DNA of 5,105 nucleotides from Bacillota bacterium (GTDB taxonomy: Bacteria > Bacillota > Sulfobacillia > JAJZYS01 > JAJYTV01): the NCBI GenBank assembly GCA_021792885.1, contig JAJYTV010000173.1:1-5105 (forward strand). Reading direction: 5' to 3'. The stretch's first letter is position 1. Each line of letters opens with the position of its first letter. Under the pieces are notes generated by a model. The model did not search any database. It was not told the origin of the DNA and saw only the letters and a list, made by a program, of their open reading frames with translations. The position numbers and the translations under genes are program-made. Below, piece by piece: positions 4,873 through 5,105 of this stretch.

Positions 4873-5105
4873 CGAGCGCCTCCTTTCCGTCGACGGAAGC
4901 CGCTGGTGCGACCTCCCAGTCAACTTGAGCGTCGTGCGGGTTGTCCGAGGTTTCCTAGGATCTGCACACGGGTAGGCAACTGAGAACTGCGGAGCGGTAC
5001 AAACGATTGTTCAAAGAGAGTCAGCTCGTCCTAGGCCTGCGACGCGATGCGGCGCGAGCGTGCAATCGCAGAGAACCCGTGATATCGATCGGCGCGCAAA
5101 AAGGA
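4873..5105. other. Region upstream of the radical SAM gene, unassigned to the window edge
   Basis: No recognisable gene. Minus strand 4886-4879 is AAAGGAGG, a strong Shine-Dalgarno without a proper gene behind it. The palindrome TCCTAGG occurs twice, at 4953-4959 and 5029-5035. A plus-strand frame is open from 4959 to the edge and reads plausibly (AERYKRLFKESQLVLGLRRD), but it offers only TTG at 5007 or CTG at 4980 with poor ribosome-binding sites. The last bases, AAAAAGGA at 5098-5105, look like a ribosome-binding site for a plus-strand gene beginning just past the window. Confidence 0.35.

Noticed and set aside
1..5105. Mobile element, CRISPR array or prophage
   Set aside because: No transposase or integrase motif, no long terminal repeats, no regularly spaced direct repeats.

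Overview
The window is high-GC bacterial DNA with four recognisable protein genes, one probable 21-codon leader ORF, and several compact regulatory regions. Three genes lie on the minus strand and one on the plus strand. The content is a fused thiosulfate:quinone oxidoreductase (DoxD-DoxA), an Fsr-type MFS exporter, a RIO-family kinase and an SPL-family radical SAM protein. This suggests a chemolithotrophic or sulfur-oxidising, probably Gram-negative, environmental bacterium. The sequence alone does not fix the taxon. There are no signs of insertion sequences, CRISPR arrays, tRNA or rRNA.

Layout: (1) 1-98 is an unassigned edge. (2) doxDA runs on the minus strand from 1184 to 99, from a TTG start behind a strong Shine-Dalgarno. 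(3) 1185-1784 is a 600-bp divergent intergenic region with a candidate doxDA promoter, no credible gene, a 17-bp inverted repeat, a 25-bp stretch resembling a sequencing adapter, and a GC-rich hairpin just before the next gene. (4) The Fsr-like transporter runs on the plus strand, 1785-2960. (5) It converges, with a 9-bp gap, on the RIO kinase (minus strand, 3713 to 2970). (6) A leader of about 180 nt separates the kinase from the gene upstream. It holds a near-consensus promoter, a 21-codon ORF and a 12-bp-stem terminator-like hairpin. (7) The radical SAM gene runs on the minus strand from 4837 to 3923. Its promoter is occupied by a 22-bp inverted repeat and is placed so that the mRNA would be leaderless. 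(8) 4873-5105 is non-coding or holds the start of something beyond the edge.

The most interesting region is 3713-3926. A promoter with a perfect TTGACA overlaps the stop codon of the radical SAM gene and drives a short leader. The leader ORF's ribosome-binding site is perfectly complementary over 8 nt to the end of the same ORF. An intrinsic-terminator-like hairpin follows, and then the RIO kinase, which has no ATG, GTG or TTG in a usable position; conserved kinase sequence begins immediately at an ATC codon behind GGAGGG. I read this as an attenuation-type control region for a RIO kinase, with a non-canonical start or a single-base error in the sequence. The radical SAM promoter/operator is a second independent regulatory observation. 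I see no evidence that the four proteins form one pathway: doxDA and the transporter are divergent, and the kinase and the radical SAM protein each appear to have their own promoter.
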